DNA of 64,000 nt from UBA3103 sp002365855 (lineage in GTDB: Bacteria > Bacillota > Desulfotomaculia > Desulfotomaculales > Pelotomaculaceae): NCBI GenBank assembly GCA_030627625.1, contig DAOURR010000004.1:22031-86030 (forward strand), written 5' to 3'. Below, piece after piece: positions 15,970-25,930 of the stretch; within the stretch, counting starts at the first letter, position 1; every line of letters starts with the position of its first letter. The translations under genes were made by a program, and so were the position numbers. The notes under the pieces were generated by a model. The model had not been told where the DNA came from and did no database searches. It saw only the letters and a list, made by a program, of their open reading frames with translations.

Positions 15970-17256
15970 TTACCTGTACAACTCCGCCAGTAAAATTGTT
16001 TGAGAGCGCCTGCTGCCCACGCCAACCAGCGCAATGGGCGCACCTGATAGCTCGCTGAGACGCTCCAGGTATTTCCTGGCATTGGGCGGGAGATCTTCCA
16101 ATTTTCTCGCGCTGGTAATATCCTCGCGCCACCCCGGGAGCTCTTCATAAACCGGCTCGCACTCTCTTAAAACCTTGAGGCTGGCCGGAAACTCTTCCAT
16201 TATTTCACCATGGTAATTATAGCCTGTGCAAATCATCAGCTTATCCAAGCCGCTTAAGACATCCAGTTTGGTGATCGCCAGGTAATCAAGGCTGTTGACC
16301 CTCACAGCATACCGGCCCACAACGCCGTCAAACCAGCCGCAGCGGCGCGGCCGGCCGGTTGTGGTCCCGACTTCCCCGCCTTGTTTCCGAATGTATTCAC
16401 CGGTTTCATTAATAAGTTCCGTAGGGAACGGGCCTTCCCCAACCCTGGTGGTGTAGGCCTTGGCAATACCGATCACCATGTCGATCTGGGTCGGGCCGAT
16501 ACCGGTGCCCAGGCACGCCGCCCCAGCTGTAGGATGGGACGAAGTGACGTATGGATAGGTGCCGTGGTCAAGGTCCAGAAGGGTGCCCTGGGCGCCCTCA
16601 AAAAGCACATTTTTCCCCTGCTTCACAGCATCATTAACCACTATCGACGTATCAAAAACGTACGGCTTCAAATCCGTAGCGTAACCTGTGTAATCTTCAA
16701 GCACTTGAGCATAGTCGATTGGTTCGGAATCGTAGACCTCGGTCAACAGCAGGTCTTTTCCTTCCAGGTTTCGTTCGAGCAAAGCAGCAAATTCTTTCTG
16801 ATCCAGAAGGTCGACCACCCGTATGCCCATCCGGGCCGATTTATCAGTGTAAGCGGGACCTATACCCCGTCCGGTGGTGCCAATTTTTTTACTTCCCTTG
16901 CTGTCCTCTTCCATCAGGTCAAGTTTCTGATGGTAGGGAAAAATAACATGGGCCCGCTGACTTATTTTCAAGTTTGCAGTACCAACGCCCCTTTTTTCCA
17001 GGGAACGAATTTCGGTGAGAAGAGCCGCAGGGTCGATCACCACCCCGCTTCCGATAACACAAATCTTGTCGGGGTAAAGAATTCCTGAGGGGATCAGGTG
17101 AAGTTTATACTCCGTGTCGTCAACCACAACTGTGTGGCCGGCATTGTTACCTCCCATATAGCGGACCACCATGTCGGCCTTTTCCGCCAGGTAGTCGGTT
17201 ACTTTGCCTTTTCCCTCATCACCCCACTGGGCTCCTATTACAACGACTGTAGACAT
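15970..17256 (-). CDS. purA: Adenylosuccinate synthetase
   Basis: PurA condenses IMP with aspartate using GTP, the first step from IMP to AMP. The 428 residues are full length. Signatures include the GTP/phosphate loop QWGDEGKGK near the N-terminus, [16 protein letters not shown] and the PurA signature [21 protein letters not shown]. Start at ATG with GGAGGTTAT upstream. It is 12 bases downstream of the FAD enzyme gene and probably co-transcribed. Confidence 0.97.
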   Translation of the reverse strand: MSTVVVIGAQWGDEGKGKVTDYLAEKADMVVRYMGGNNAGHTVVVDDTEYKLHLIPSGILYPDKICVIGSGVVIDPAALLTEIRSLEKRGVGTANLKISQRAHVIFPYHQKLDLMEEDSKGSKKIGTTGRGIGPAYTDKSARMGIRVVDLLDQKEFAALLERNLEGKDLLLTEVYDSEPIDYAQVLEDYTGYATDLKPYVFDTSIVVNDAVKQGKNVLFEGAQGTLLDLDHGTYPYVTSSHPTAGAACLGTGIGPTQIDMVIGIAKAYTTRVGEGPFPTELINETGEYIRKQGGEVGTTTGRPRRCGWFDGVVGRYAVRVNSLDYLAITKLDVLSGLDKLMICTGYNYHGEIMEEFPASLKVLRECEPVYEELPGWREDITSARKLEDLPPNARKYLERLSELSGAPIALVGVGSRRSQTILLAELYR

Positions 17257-17268
17257 CCGGATAACCTC

Positions 17269-18657
17269 CTAAATCCTATTTGCAATCTCCCGGGCCGCCA
17301 CCACTCCTGAAACCGAGGCCTGCGCCAGGCCCCTGGTGACTCCTGCCCCATCCCCGGCCGCAAACAGGTTGTTAACCTGTGTCTCCAGGGAGTTTGACAG
17401 GGCCAAGCGGGAGGAATAAAACTTTACTTCAACGCCGTAAAGAAGAGTGTACCTGGAATAGACACCCGGCGCCAACTTGTCCAGAGCCTTCAGCATCTCC
17501 ACAATACCCATCAGGTGGCGGTACGGCAGGACCAGGCTTAAATCTCCTGGCGTTGCCTCCCGCAGGGTGGGTATGGTCATGCACTTGGCCAGTCTTTCCC
17601 TGGTTGAGCGCCTGCCTGAAAAAAGGTCCCCCAGGCTCTGCACAATCACACCGCCTCCCAGCAGGTTGGCCAGGCTGGCGATATACCTGCCGTAAGCGAT
17701 TGGTTCCTTAAAGGGTTCGGTGAATGTCTTGCTGACCAGCACGGCAAAGTTTGTGTTTTCGGTTTTATTATATGCATGGCTGTGTCCGTTAACCGTTATC
17801 AGCCCGTTATTATTTTCCAGAACAACCTCCCCGTTGGGATTCATGCAGAAAGTCCGCACGTTGTCGTTAAACGTCCGGGAAAAATAAATAATCTTAGCCT
17901 CGTATAAAATCCTGGTCAGGTGTTCCATAACCGCAGCGGGCAGCTCCACACGCACCCCGATATCCACCGGGTTTACCGCTGTTGGGAGATCCAGTCGCCG
18001 TGCCTCCTGGGTAAGCCAGTCCGCGCCCTCCCTGCCGGGCGCCAGCACCACGTACTTAGCATTTAATACCTGCCCGTCACGGGTCCTTATGCCCCTGACG
18101 GTCCCGTCTTTTACCAGGATCTCCTCTACCTGGCAGGATGTCCGCACCTCTACCCCACAGGAAACCAGGTGCTTTTGCATTCCCTGAAGTACTTCCTTGC
18201 AGCGGCCGGTGCCCATGTGCCTGATCTGAACGGGAACCAACTTCAGCTCCGCCAGCACCGCGCGGCGCTGATAGTCCTGAATTTCTACGTCGTGCTCCAG
18301 CCCGAAAATTTGTTCTGGAGCGCCGAACTTGATATATATGCTGTCTATATATTTAATCAGGTCTGAAAGACTTTTTTCTCCGATATATTGATCCAGGCTT
18401 CCGCCTACCTTGGTAGACAGGGTGAGCTTCCCGTCACTGAATGCTCCGGCCCCGCCCCAACCGCACACGGTTGAACAGGGTGAACAATTGAGGCAAGCCC
18501 CCCCCTGCTCACGCGCCGCGCAGACACGTTTGTCTATATCCCGCCCTTTTTCAATAATCAATATTTTCAAGCCGGTCCTGGCCTTGGATAGCTCAAAAGC
18601 AGTTAATATTCCTGCAGGGCCTGAACCTACAATAATTACGTCATACTGCATACTCAC
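17269..18657 (-). CDS. FAD-dependent dehydrogenase, COG2509-like
   Basis: A 462-residue flavoprotein with the dinucleotide-binding motif VGSGPAGILTAFEL at the N-terminus and a second FAD-contact motif near the C-terminus (NLFAAGDGAGVTRGL). A cysteine cluster in the first 80 residues (CAAREQGGACLNCSPCSTVC) may bind a metal or be redox-active. Relatives are annotated only as uncharacterised FAD-dependent dehydrogenases; the substrate is unknown. Likely start is GTG at 18657 (GGAGGGA upstream), two codons before the first ATG. It precedes purA by 12 bases. Confidence 0.8.
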   Translation of the reverse strand: MSMQYDVIIVGSGPAGILTAFELSKARTGLKILIIEKGRDIDKRVCAAREQGGACLNCSPCSTVCGWGGAGAFSDGKLTLSTKVGGSLDQYIGEKSLSDLIKYIDSIYIKFGAPEQIFGLEHDVEIQDYQRRAVLAELKLVPVQIRHMGTGRCKEVLQGMQKHLVSCGVEVRTSCQVEEILVKDGTVRGIRTRDGQVLNAKYVVLAPGREGADWLTQEARRLDLPTAVNPVDIGVRVELPAAVMEHLTRILYEAKIIYFSRTFNDNVRTFCMNPNGEVVLENNNGLITVNGHSHAYNKTENTNFAVLVSKTFTEPFKEPIAYGRYIASLANLLGGGVIVQSLGDLFSGRRSTRERLAKCMTIPTLREATPGDLSLVLPYRHLMGIVEMLKALDKLAPGVYSRYTLLYGVEVKFYSSRLALSNSLETQVNNLFAAGDGAGVTRGLAQASVSGVVAAREIANRI

Positions 18658-18915
18658 TAAAAGTCCCTCCTCCTATCCCCGGGTTATGCTTGAAAGTTCT
18701 TACGCCAACATAAAAATAACCCAAACAACAAACCTATACCAGTTGCTATTTGAGCCGTTGGTCTCCACCGCACCGGGGATGTAGTTGTCAGGGTGTCCTA
18801 TTGCGGGCAGCAAGGGTATTTTAGCAAAATGATCAGTTATTGTCAAGCAAACTTAAAGCATTTAAAGAATTTTTAAAGTATTTTAAAGGATTTTAAGTAC
18901 AATATAAAAATATTT
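18658..18915. other. AT-rich gap between dnaB and the FAD gene
   Basis: No gene is seen. From 18852 to 18896 there is a run of TTTAAAG-type repeats (TTAAAGCATTTAAAG, then TTTTAAAGTATTTTAAAGG) of unknown role just beyond the dnaB stop. Confidence 0.5.
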
Positions 18916-20253
18916 CTAGGTCTGAATGTCTCCGTGGTTTTTCATCAGAGGCACAAATTTGGTGTATTTGTCTAAAAATCCAAGTTCAATAAACCCTACC
19001 GGCCCGTTGCGGTGCTTGGATATAATTATTTCCGCAATGCCTTTTTTTTCTGAATCCCTATTATAGTATTCATCACGGTAAATAAACATGATCAGGTCGG
19101 CATCCTGCTCTAAAGAACCAGATTCTCGCAGGTCCGACATGATCGGCCGTTTTTTATCCCTCTGCTCTACGGAGCGACTAAGCTGCGCCAGGGCCAGGAC
19201 AGGTACATTCAGCTCCTTGGCCAACCCCTTTAAGGACCGGGATATTTCAGATATCTCCTGCTGGCGGTTCTCCGACCTGCGACTGCCCTGCATCAGCTGC
19301 AGGTAGTCTATTACAATCAGGCCCAATCCTGTTTCAGCTTTGAGTTGCCTGACCTTGGCCCGGATATGACGCACTGTGATGCCAGGAGTATCATCTATAT
19401 AGAGCGGCGCTTTAGCCAGCTTTCCCTTTGCCTCATGTAGTTTTTGCCAGTCTTCTTCGTCCAGTTCACCAGTGCGGATATGCTGGTGATCCACCTTGGC
19501 CTCCGAAGAGAGAATCCTCTGAACCAGCTGTTCCTTTGACATTTCCATGCTAAAAATAGCTACTGGAATATCGTGCTTCAGAGAAGCGCTGTATCCTATG
19601 GTGACACCTAAGGCGGTTTTGCCCATGCCGGGGCGGCCGGCCAGGATGATCAGATCACTTGGCTGCAGTCCGCAACAGATCCGGTCCAGGTCACCAAACG
19701 AGGTTGGGACCCCGGTCACATTGCCCCGGTTATTATAAAGAAACTCCAGGTTGGCGAAAGTGTCCAGAAGGATATCCTTGACGGCATAAAACGCTTTGGC
19801 GGCGCTTCTGCCCCCTAGTTCCGTAATCATGCGCTCGGCTTCGGCAATCAGCTTCTCTGGTTCTTCACCTTCTTCAAATCCCATGCCGGCGATCCGGGTT
19901 GACAGGTGAATCAGGGTGCGCAGCAGCGACTTTTCTTCAACGATGCGCACGTAGTAATCAATACTAGCGGCTGTGGGAACCATTTCTGCCAGCGATGCCA
20001 GGTAGGATACTCCGCCTGCCCGATCCAGCGCTCCTTGCTGTCTCAGGTTTTCGCTTACCGTGATCAGATCTACAGGATTCCCGCTCTCATTTAAATCGAG
20101 CATGGCCTCATAAATTTTTTTATGGCTTTCCCTGTAGAAGTCCTCCGGGCGGAGAACCTTCATAGCCCTGTAGATAGCCTCCCGGTCCAGAAGAACGGCG
20201 CCCAGTACTGACTGCTCGGCGTCTATGTTTTGCGGGGGAATTCGATCCAACAA
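18916..20253 (-). CDS. dnaB: Replicative DNA helicase DnaB (DnaC of Bacillus)
   Basis: A RecA-fold hexameric helicase of 445 residues. The N-terminal collar domain (PPQNIDAEQSVLGAVLL) is followed by the helicase core with Walker A GRPGMGKTA (about 205), Walker B LIVIDYLQLM and the SRSLKGLAKEL and RDEYYNRDS regions. It unwinds DNA at the fork. TTG at 20253 fits AGGTGA with five bases of spacing; GTG at 20262 lies within that site. In Firmicutes it typically follows rplI near the origin, as here (rplI-lonC-dnaB). Confidence 0.96.
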   Translation of the reverse strand: MLDRIPPQNIDAEQSVLGAVLLDREAIYRAMKVLRPEDFYRESHKKIYEAMLDLNESGNPVDLITVSENLRQQGALDRAGGVSYLASLAEMVPTAASIDYYVRIVEEKSLLRTLIHLSTRIAGMGFEEGEEPEKLIAEAERMITELGGRSAAKAFYAVKDILLDTFANLEFLYNNRGNVTGVPTSFGDLDRICCGLQPSDLIILAGRPGMGKTALGVTIGYSASLKHDIPVAIFSMEMSKEQLVQRILSSEAKVDHQHIRTGELDEEDWQKLHEAKGKLAKAPLYIDDTPGITVRHIRAKVRQLKAETGLGLIVIDYLQLMQGSRRSENRQQEISEISRSLKGLAKELNVPVLALAQLSRSVEQRDKKRPIMSDLRESGSLEQDADLIMFIYRDEYYNRDSEKKGIAEIIISKHRNGPVGFIELGFLDKYTKFVPLMKNHGDIQT

Positions 20254-20325
20254 AGAAATCACCTTTTACTTTTGCTTTAACAGTATTCATACCAAGATCT
20301 TAGCGCAAACGTGAAATTTTTTTTA

Positions 20326-22266
20326 TTAGCTGACTAATTCGTCAACCTCCGCAGATGGGAATACCCGTCTGATAATATCTTCCACAGAGCTAACCGGGAT
20401 CACCTTGATTCCCTTAATATCCACCGGAATATCTTTTTCGTTTTCCGTCGGGAGCAGCACGGTCTTGATACCGGCCTGCCTGGCGCCGTAAATCTTTTCA
20501 AATACGCCGCCCACCGCGCGCACCTTGCCCTGTATAGAGATCTCGCCTGTAACGGCAACATCCTGAATAATGGGGCGACCCTGGATGGCGCTTAAAATAG
20601 CCAGCAGGATGGCTACACCCGCCGACGGTCCGTCGATCCTGCCTCCACCCACCACGTTGACGTGAAGGTCGTAGTTGGAGAGGTCCTCGCCGGTCAGCTT
20701 ACGAATTACTGAGGCGGCATTGAACACGGAATCTTTGGCCATGCTTCCTGCGGTGTCATTAAAGCGGATCGTCCCCTGTCCCTGGTTCCGGGCTGGAAAC
20801 ACGACAGCTTCGATCTCCAAAACCGACCCCAAAAAGCCCTGAACACCCAACCCGAATATTTTTCCTATTTCTCTCTGGGAGTCGGCCTTCCGGCTCACAC
20901 ACGGGCTGAGCCTGCTGACCAGCGCAACTTCCCTTACGTCTTCGGGCCTGATAACGGGTTGATCTTCATCTGTCTTGCAGCTGTAACAGGTCATCCCGAA
21001 GGCGTCTGCCAGAATATTGATAGCTTTTCGCCCTTCAATGGTATATTCACTGATCAAATCAGGCACAGCCACATCCATTTCCACATTCAGCTTGTTGGCC
21101 GCCTGCCTTAAAATTTCCCGTATGTCCCTCGGCGTCAGCGGCTCGAAAAAAATCTCGGCACACCGTGACCTGATCGCGGGGTTGATTTCCTCCGGATCCC
21201 TTGTCGTAGCCCCAATCAAAATGAAGTCAGCCGGAGCGCCTTCTTCAAATATCTTCTTGATATACTGGGGCACATTAGGCTCATGGGGGTCATAATATGA
21301 TGAATCAAAGAAGACCCTCTTGTCCTCCAGCACCTTGAGCAATTTGCTCTGCAAAACCGTGTCCATTTCACCAATCTCGTCAATAAAGAGAACTCCTCCG
21401 TGAGCATCTGTAACCAGCCCCAGCTTCGGTTCAGGTATGCCGGTCTCGGCCAGCTCCCTTCTGGCCCCCTGGTAAATGGGATCGTGCACCGACCCCAAAA
21501 GCGGGTTTGTCACTTCCCTCGGATCCCACCTCAGGGTGGCGCCGTTCACCTCCACAAAGGCCGCCTCCTTGGAAAATGGAGTGCCCCTGGAGCCTTTTGC
21601 AGCCTCCAAGGCCAGTCGGGCAGCGGTGGTCTTGCCTACACCAGGCGGTCCGTACAAGATAATGTGCTGCGGGTAAGGAGATGCCAGCTTGGCCAACAGG
21701 GCTTTGACCGCCCGTTCCTGTCCGATAATTTCCTCAAACGTGGACGGGCGCAAAAACTCCATGGCAGAAGCTGAGAGTTTCTTCAGTTCCATCTTCTCCA
21801 GTATGGCAAGCTTTTTCAGGGTCTGGGCATTTTCCGGACCAGTGTTTTCTTTGAGCACCTGCATCTTAATTTCTTTGACATATTCCTCATGCCGCTGCTG
21901 TAATTTTTCACTGATCTTTTTTTCCAGGTTGTCTTCAACCGTACGGCGTGCTATATTATCCGCTATCTCTTCTTCGATTTCCTCCAGAATTCCTGGAATT
22001 TCTTCCGGGGTAGGCAGGGTTTCATACGTAGGATCCTCGAAAACAAGCTTCTGGAGGGCCAGTACCCTTTCCTCCAATTTTTCGGACCGCATAAACTGCA
22101 GCGCTTCCAGTTTTCCCGCCCGCAACACCAGCTTGTCGGAACCATAGAGGTTCGCCAAAAGCCCATAGAGCGCGGTAACCTGGCGCATCAGCTGATCATG
22201 GCCTTTCGATTTACCGGAGGGATCGTTTCTAGCCACTCCAATAAATTTTTCGAGGAATAACTTCAT
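20326..22266 (-). CDS. lonC: Lon-family ATP-dependent protease, LonC type
   Basis: The 646 residues contain an N-terminal helical region rich in charged coiled coil, an AAA+ domain (Walker A GPPGVGKTTAARL, about 203-215; Walker B VLFIDEIGEMD) and a C-terminal Lon protease domain. The catalytic serine is in DGPSAGVAI and the catalytic lysine in GGVFEKIYGA. It lacks the long LonA N-terminal domain and resembles LonB/LonC of endospore formers. The position between rplI and dnaB and the unusual N-terminus favour LonC. A sporulation role is inferred from the family's restriction to spore formers. ATG start with AAAGGAGC upstream. Confidence 0.85.
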   Translation of the reverse strand: MKLFLEKFIGVARNDPSGKSKGHDQLMRQVTALYGLLANLYGSDKLVLRAGKLEALQFMRSEKLEERVLALQKLVFEDPTYETLPTPEEIPGILEEIEEEIADNIARRTVEDNLEKKISEKLQQRHEEYVKEIKMQVLKENTGPENAQTLKKLAILEKMELKKLSASAMEFLRPSTFEEIIGQERAVKALLAKLASPYPQHIILYGPPGVGKTTAARLALEAAKGSRGTPFSKEAAFVEVNGATLRWDPREVTNPLLGSVHDPIYQGARRELAETGIPEPKLGLVTDAHGGVLFIDEIGEMDTVLQSKLLKVLEDKRVFFDSSYYDPHEPNVPQYIKKIFEEGAPADFILIGATTRDPEEINPAIRSRCAEIFFEPLTPRDIREILRQAANKLNVEMDVAVPDLISEYTIEGRKAINILADAFGMTCYSCKTDEDQPVIRPEDVREVALVSRLSPCVSRKADSQREIGKIFGLGVQGFLGSVLEIEAVVFPARNQGQGTIRFNDTAGSMAKDSVFNAASVIRKLTGEDLSNYDLHVNVVGGGRIDGPSAGVAILLAILSAIQGRPIIQDVAVTGEISIQGKVRAVGGVFEKIYGARQAGIKTVLLPTENEKDIPVDIKGIKVIPVSSVEDIIRRVFPSAEVDELVS

Positions 22267-22314
22267 CTTGAGCTCCTTTCTAACATGCGCCTTTAGTAAA
22301 TTGCGCCCGCGTTT

Positions 22315-22761
22315 TTATTCCCCCACCACTTCTACCCTTATTTCCGCCTGGACAGTAGTATGCAGCTTGGCGGTGATGGAGTAAATCCCGAGCTGTTTAA
22401 TCGGTTCCTTGACGATCAATTTCTTTTTGTCTAAAGTAATTTTATGCTGTGCTTCCATGGCTTCGGCCACATCCTTGTTGTTTATGGATCCGAAAAGCCT
22501 TCCACCTTCGCCGGTTTTTGCTTTTAACTGAACTGTCAGGTTTTCCAGCCGTGCTGCCAGTTCCCTGGCCACCTGCTCCAGCTTTTGATCCTTTGAGGCC
22601 TGTACCCGCTGGCGCTCGGCCAACTCCTTGATCTTGGCCTCGGAAGCCACGCTTGCCAGGCCGCGCGGAATGAGGTAATTTCTAGCGTAACCTTCCGCCA
22701 CGTTCAGGACATCTCCGCACCTGCCCTGACCTGGTACATCTTTTATCAATATCACCTTCAT
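22315..22761 (-). CDS. rplI: 50S ribosomal protein L9
   Basis: A 148-residue protein with the L9 N-terminal RNA-binding domain (MKVILIKDVPGQGRCGDVLNVAEGYARNYLIP pattern, given here in short), a long connecting helix and a C-terminal domain (LFGSINNKDVAEAM). It binds 23S rRNA domain V and helps frame maintenance. ATG start with GGAGGAG upstream. It follows the DUF2232 gene and precedes lonC. Confidence 0.97.
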   Translation of the reverse strand: MKVILIKDVPGQGRCGDVLNVAEGYARNYLIPRGLASVASEAKIKELAERQRVQASKDQKLEQVARELAARLENLTVQLKAKTGEGGRLFGSINNKDVAEAMEAQHKITLDKKKLIVKEPIKQLGIYSITAKLHTTVQAEIRVEVVGE

Positions 22762-22820
22762 AATAACTCCTCCTTCAAACCTTGCCCCGGCCAGGACCTG
22801 TCAGGCCCTCCCGGAAATCA

Positions 22821-23783
22821 CTATTTCAAAACAGGAAGCCGCCTCAAGTTGATCAAGGGATCAAGCACCCCCAGCAACAGTACGAAGGCAATGCTGAAGG
22901 GAAGGTTTAACGCGGCCAGGACTATAAAAATTATTTTTAACGGCAGGGTCAGCTTTATTTTTCGGAAAAAGAAAACGGTCACGGCAATACCCAAAACCAT
23001 ATAAGCATGGAATAAAACAAACAGGATGTTTTTACCTGCTTTTGCCGCAGCCGCCAGAGCAAAATTATCGCCCGCCAAAGTCAGCGCCAACCCGGCAATC
23101 AATGCCCACACGCTGTACCAGGGGAAGTATATCCCGGTAAAAGCTGGCGCCGGGGGCGCCTGGTAGTTCAGGCGGCGCAGGATGGATATGGACAGAAAAT
23201 ATGTTATAGCCGCAGCGGCGGCTGATGATACAATGTGCTGTCCCGGTATGAGCATTTCAAAAATATTAATTACATTTGCAGTAAAATTTTCCTGCCATTC
23301 CGGAGGCATCTCGCTGAATGTGCCTGCGTCCCTGTTGGCCATTATAGCTTGTTCAACTACCTGCCGGCCTTCCTCCCCAAGCAAAAAGAGGTTTTGGCCG
23401 GTCAGAATAAATATAGCCCCAACGGTCAGGAGAGCCAGCGCGGCTGAGCCAAGAAGACCTACCGCCAGGGTTCTGCCTGATGATACCCGGTTTTTAAAAA
23501 GCAGGCCCAACAAAATCCCCAGCAGACCGAAGCGGGCAACTAAAACAAACACATCCGCAGGATTCGGCGCCAGTGCAAACATAAGCAACCCCGCAGCTGC
23601 CAAACCCAGTATACTATAACGGGTATCAAGCCTCAACACTAGAAATATTACCGGTACAGGAAGAAACACCTCGGCAATAAAATAAAGTGACGGAATGTAA
23701 ATACCGACCAGGCCTGCAGCGGCCATCAGCGCGGTAAAAAAAGCCCACTCCGCCGGGATTGCGTTTTTCAAGTTGGCTGTCAA
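22821..23783 (-). CDS. DUF2232 membrane protein (YybS-like)
   Basis: About eight membrane helices over 320 residues and no soluble domain, typical of DUF2232 proteins found between rpsR and rplI in Firmicutes. It may be related to energy-coupling-factor S-type components, but the substrate is unknown. A TTG at 23783 is preferred because AGAGGTGA, overlapping the stop of the MazG-like gene, lies just upstream; a longer frame to 23804 lacks a ribosome site. Translational coupling to the upstream gene is likely. Confidence 0.8.
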   Translation of the reverse strand: MTANLKNAIPAEWAFFTALMAAAGLVGIYIPSLYFIAEVFLPVPVIFLVLRLDTRYSILGLAAAGLLMFALAPNPADVFVLVARFGLLGILLGLLFKNRVSSGRTLAVGLLGSAALALLTVGAIFILTGQNLFLLGEEGRQVVEQAIMANRDAGTFSEMPPEWQENFTANVINIFEMLIPGQHIVSSAAAAAITYFLSISILRRLNYQAPPAPAFTGIYFPWYSVWALIAGLALTLAGDNFALAAAAKAGKNILFVLFHAYMVLGIAVTVFFFRKIKLTLPLKIIFIVLAALNLPFSIAFVLLLGVLDPLINLRRLPVLK

Positions 23784-23787
23784 TCCA

Positions 23788-24108
23788 TCACCTCTTTTTC
23801 TCAACCGTGTAGTTCAAAAGGGTTGAAAGATCGCTGTACCACCTTTCGACCTCATGTTCTTCGTCAATGCCCTGGCGCAGCTTGGCTTCAATTCTTAAAT
23901 CCAGACGCGAGAAATTAATTCCCAGCCTTCTCCCCAAAACATAGCAGGTTATAATAAGACTGGACAGCGCATCAAGAAGGAGGTCTTCACTGCCCCTCAG
24001 CATAGCTTTGAACAGCGCGGATACCGACGTGATCAGGTCTGCCTTCAACCACTCAATAACCTTGATATTTTTAGCGATGCCGCCTTCCTGGTTCCCGGGT
24101 ATCATCAT
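23788..24108 (-). CDS. MazG-like family protein
   Basis: A 106-residue all-alpha protein (IEWLKADLITSVSALFKAMLRG, cut here to key region; LLDALSSLIITCYVLGRRLGI) resembling the MazG-like proteins located in rpsF-ssb-rpsR neighbourhoods. MazG enzymes hydrolyse nucleoside triphosphates, but the clear EExxE metal motif is not intact here, so activity is uncertain. ATG ATG at the start with GGGGG upstream; its end overlaps the ribosome site of the DUF2232 gene. Confidence 0.65.
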   Translation of the reverse strand: MMIPGNQEGGIAKNIKVIEWLKADLITSVSALFKAMLRGSEDLLLDALSSLIITCYVLGRRLGINFSRLDLRIEAKLRQGIDEEHEVERWYSDLSTLLNYTVEKKR

Positions 24109-24219
24109 GGTTCCCCCTTTACGGTCCCGCCCTAACTATTCTGCGAAACGGGTTTTTTTCCTGCCCCCTTTGGCCTTTTCCCTATGATTTGTTGCCCGGG
24201 CTTAGAAAAACCGCGCCAA

Positions 24220-24257
24220 CAAAAAAAGATGAGGGAATGCCCACATCTTTTTTTTAA
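24220..24257 (-). terminator. Terminator after rpsR
   Basis: AAAAAAAGATG and CATCTTTTTTTT form a strong stem around AGGGAATGCCCA. On the minus strand it ends in a T-run and lies about 40 bases beyond the rpsR stop, closing the rpsF-ssb-rpsR operon. Confidence 0.85.
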
Positions 24258-24297
24258 TACGCTTATAGAAGTCGCTGCACTTTAAAAGCTCAGCTCC

Positions 24298-24528
24298 TTA
24301 TTCTGCGGTGAACGGCAGCAGCGCAATATTACGCGCCCTTTTTACCGCTGTTGTCAACAGGCGCTGGTGCTTGGCACAGTTTCCTGAAATGCGCCGGGGC
24401 AGTATTTTACCCCGCTCGGTGATATATTTTTTTAGGCGAGGCACGTCCTTGTATTCAACGGACTCAGCTTTATCGACGCAAAAGCTGCAGATCCTCTTCT
24501 TGCCCCTTCGCCCACGTTCTCTTTTCAA
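24298..24528 (-). CDS. rpsR: 30S ribosomal protein S18
   Basis: A 76-residue S18 with the basic N-terminus ([12 protein letters not shown]) containing CSFC and the core [24 protein letters not shown]. The two N-terminal cysteines and C-terminal cysteine suggest the zinc-binding C+ form. TTG start with GGGGGAAGAG upstream. It is the last gene of rpsF-ssb-rpsR. Confidence 0.97.
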   Translation of the reverse strand: MKRERGRRGKKRICSFCVDKAESVEYKDVPRLKKYITERGKILPRRISGNCAKHQRLLTTAVKRARNIALLPFTAE

Positions 24529-24618
24529 GGTCTCTTCCCCCTGCCGAAAAAATATTTATAATTTAAACCACTAGCAAACAAAATTCTACCGCTTATCAAT
24601 TACAAATAAACTTGCTCT

Positions 24619-25029
24619 TTAAAACGGTATGTCGTCCTCGTTAAAATTGATCTCGCTGCCGTGTCCCTGGCCGTCACCGTAACCCGCGCTGCCTGAACCG
24701 GACCCGCTCTCCTTGGGACGATCGAGAAAGCGAACATTTTCGGCCACTACCTCTGAGGCCTTCCTGCGAATTCCCTGACTGTCGTCATAAGAGCGAATCT
24801 GGAGCCTGCCTTCAACCGCCACGAGCCTGCCCTTGCCAAGATGATTGGCGCAAACTTCAGCCTGTTTCTGCCAGACCACGATGTCAATAAAGTCAGCTTC
24901 TTTTTCCCGGTCCTTGATCTGTCGGCGGTCAACAGCCAGGGTAAACTTTGCTACGGCTACTCCGTTCGGGGTATACCGGAGCTCAATGTCTTTCGTCAGC
25001 CGGCCGATCAGAATTACTTTATTGAACAT
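24619..25029 (-). CDS. ssb: Single-stranded DNA-binding protein
   Basis: A 136-residue SSB with the OB-fold N-terminal domain (MFNKVILIGRLTKDIELRYT), a glycine/serine-rich linker and the acidic C-terminal tip NEDDIPF used to recruit replication and repair proteins. Located between rpsF and rpsR, the standard Firmicute operon. ATG with GGCGGTG upstream. Confidence 0.97.
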   Translation of the reverse strand: MFNKVILIGRLTKDIELRYTPNGVAVAKFTLAVDRRQIKDREKEADFIDIVVWQKQAEVCANHLGKGRLVAVEGRLQIRSYDDSQGIRRKASEVVAENVRFLDRPKESGSGSGSAGYGDGQGHGSEINFNEDDIPF

Positions 25030-25090
25030 ATTTTCACCGCCTCTTAAATCTTGCTTTGGGTTAACGCGCCGTTACGGCCCGTCTGGACAA

Positions 25091-25378
25091 CTACTCGTCC
25101 TCGCGGATAATGATATGCCGGAGCACTTCGTCTGTAATCTTAAACACTCGGCTGAGCTCTGCGGCCACTTTTGGTTGAGCTTTGATCTGAAAAATGATGT
25201 AAACGCCTTCCCTGAGATCCTTCACCTCATAGGCCAGCCTGCGCTTACCCCATTTGTCTATTTTGATCATCTCGCCGCCGTTTTTTTCAACCAGGCCCTT
25301 GAACCTTTCAATGACCTCCGTGCTTTTTTCCTCGTCCAGATCCGGACGAAGGACAAAGACTACCTCGTACTTGCGCAA
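25091..25378 (-). CDS. rpsF: 30S ribosomal protein S6
   Basis: A 95-residue S6 beginning with [16 protein letters not shown] after a TTG start at 25378, which has GGAGGTG five bases upstream. The frame extends upstream to 25573, but that part covers the promoter and is not coding. S6 pairs with S18 on the 30S platform. It is the first gene of the operon. Confidence 0.97.
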   Translation of the reverse strand: MRKYEVVFVLRPDLDEEKSTEVIERFKGLVEKNGGEMIKIDKWGKRRLAYEVKDLREGVYIIFQIKAQPKVAAELSRVFKITDEVLRHIIIREDE

Positions 25379-25462
25379 ACCATTCACCTCCTCCCCCTGG
25401 ACATAGGCCCTATCTCCATGGATAGAGCAGGGTGGAACGTCAAAATCAAATTTGACTTGTCG

Positions 25463-25491
25463 ATTATAGCACAGGGCTTTTAAATTGGCAA
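25463..25491 (-). promoter_or_regulatory. Sigma-A promoter of rpsF-ssb-rpsR
   Basis: On the minus strand TTGCCA (25491-25486), 17-base spacer and a perfect TATAAT (25468-25463), 85 bases before the rpsF start. Confidence 0.8.
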
Positions 25492-25595
25492 GGAAGATAG
25501 AAAAAGGAAGGCAAAAAAATAACCTCGTGATCATGTTAATAATAGAGCGCCTTTCGCGACAAAATACTAACAAACGAAGAACGGAGGTGCTTTTA

Positions 25596-25922
25596 TTGAG
25601 TTCGATTAAACCCTATACTTACTCACATTCCATTCAGGGTGCGCAGGTAAAACCCCTGACGGAAGATGGTAAACAAGTGAGCATTCTTTATAATGGTCCC
25701 CTGACCCGGTCAAACGCGGGGCAGATTTTCCTGCACTGCGGGTTTGGGGATAAAAACAGCTGGACAGAAATTATAGACCACCCGATGGAACAGGTTAACA
25801 GCGGCTGGGAAAAAACAATCCGCGTAGAAAAGGGCAAGCATCTGAACTTTTTTTTTAATGATGGTTGGGACAACTGGGATAACAATAATGGGACCAACTG
25901 GGCCTACCGCATATCCGGTTAA
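25596..25922 (+). CDS. Stand-alone CBM25-type carbohydrate-binding protein
   Basis: A 108-residue protein with no signal peptide that looks like a single starch-binding CBM25-like domain: [20 protein letters not shown], the tryptophans of NSWTEI and SGWEKTIRV, and the C-terminal [18 protein letters not shown]. Such domains normally are attached to amylases; here it is alone. TTG start at 25596 with GGAGGTG six bases upstream. It is divergent from rpsF and on the minority strand of this arm. It might bind intracellular glycogen, but this is inference. Confidence 0.75.
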   Translation: MSSIKPYTYSHSIQGAQVKPLTEDGKQVSILYNGPLTRSNAGQIFLHCGFGDKNSWTEIIDHPMEQVNSGWEKTIRVEKGKHLNFFFNDGWDNWDNNNGTNWAYRISG

Positions 25923-25930
25923 AACCAAAA

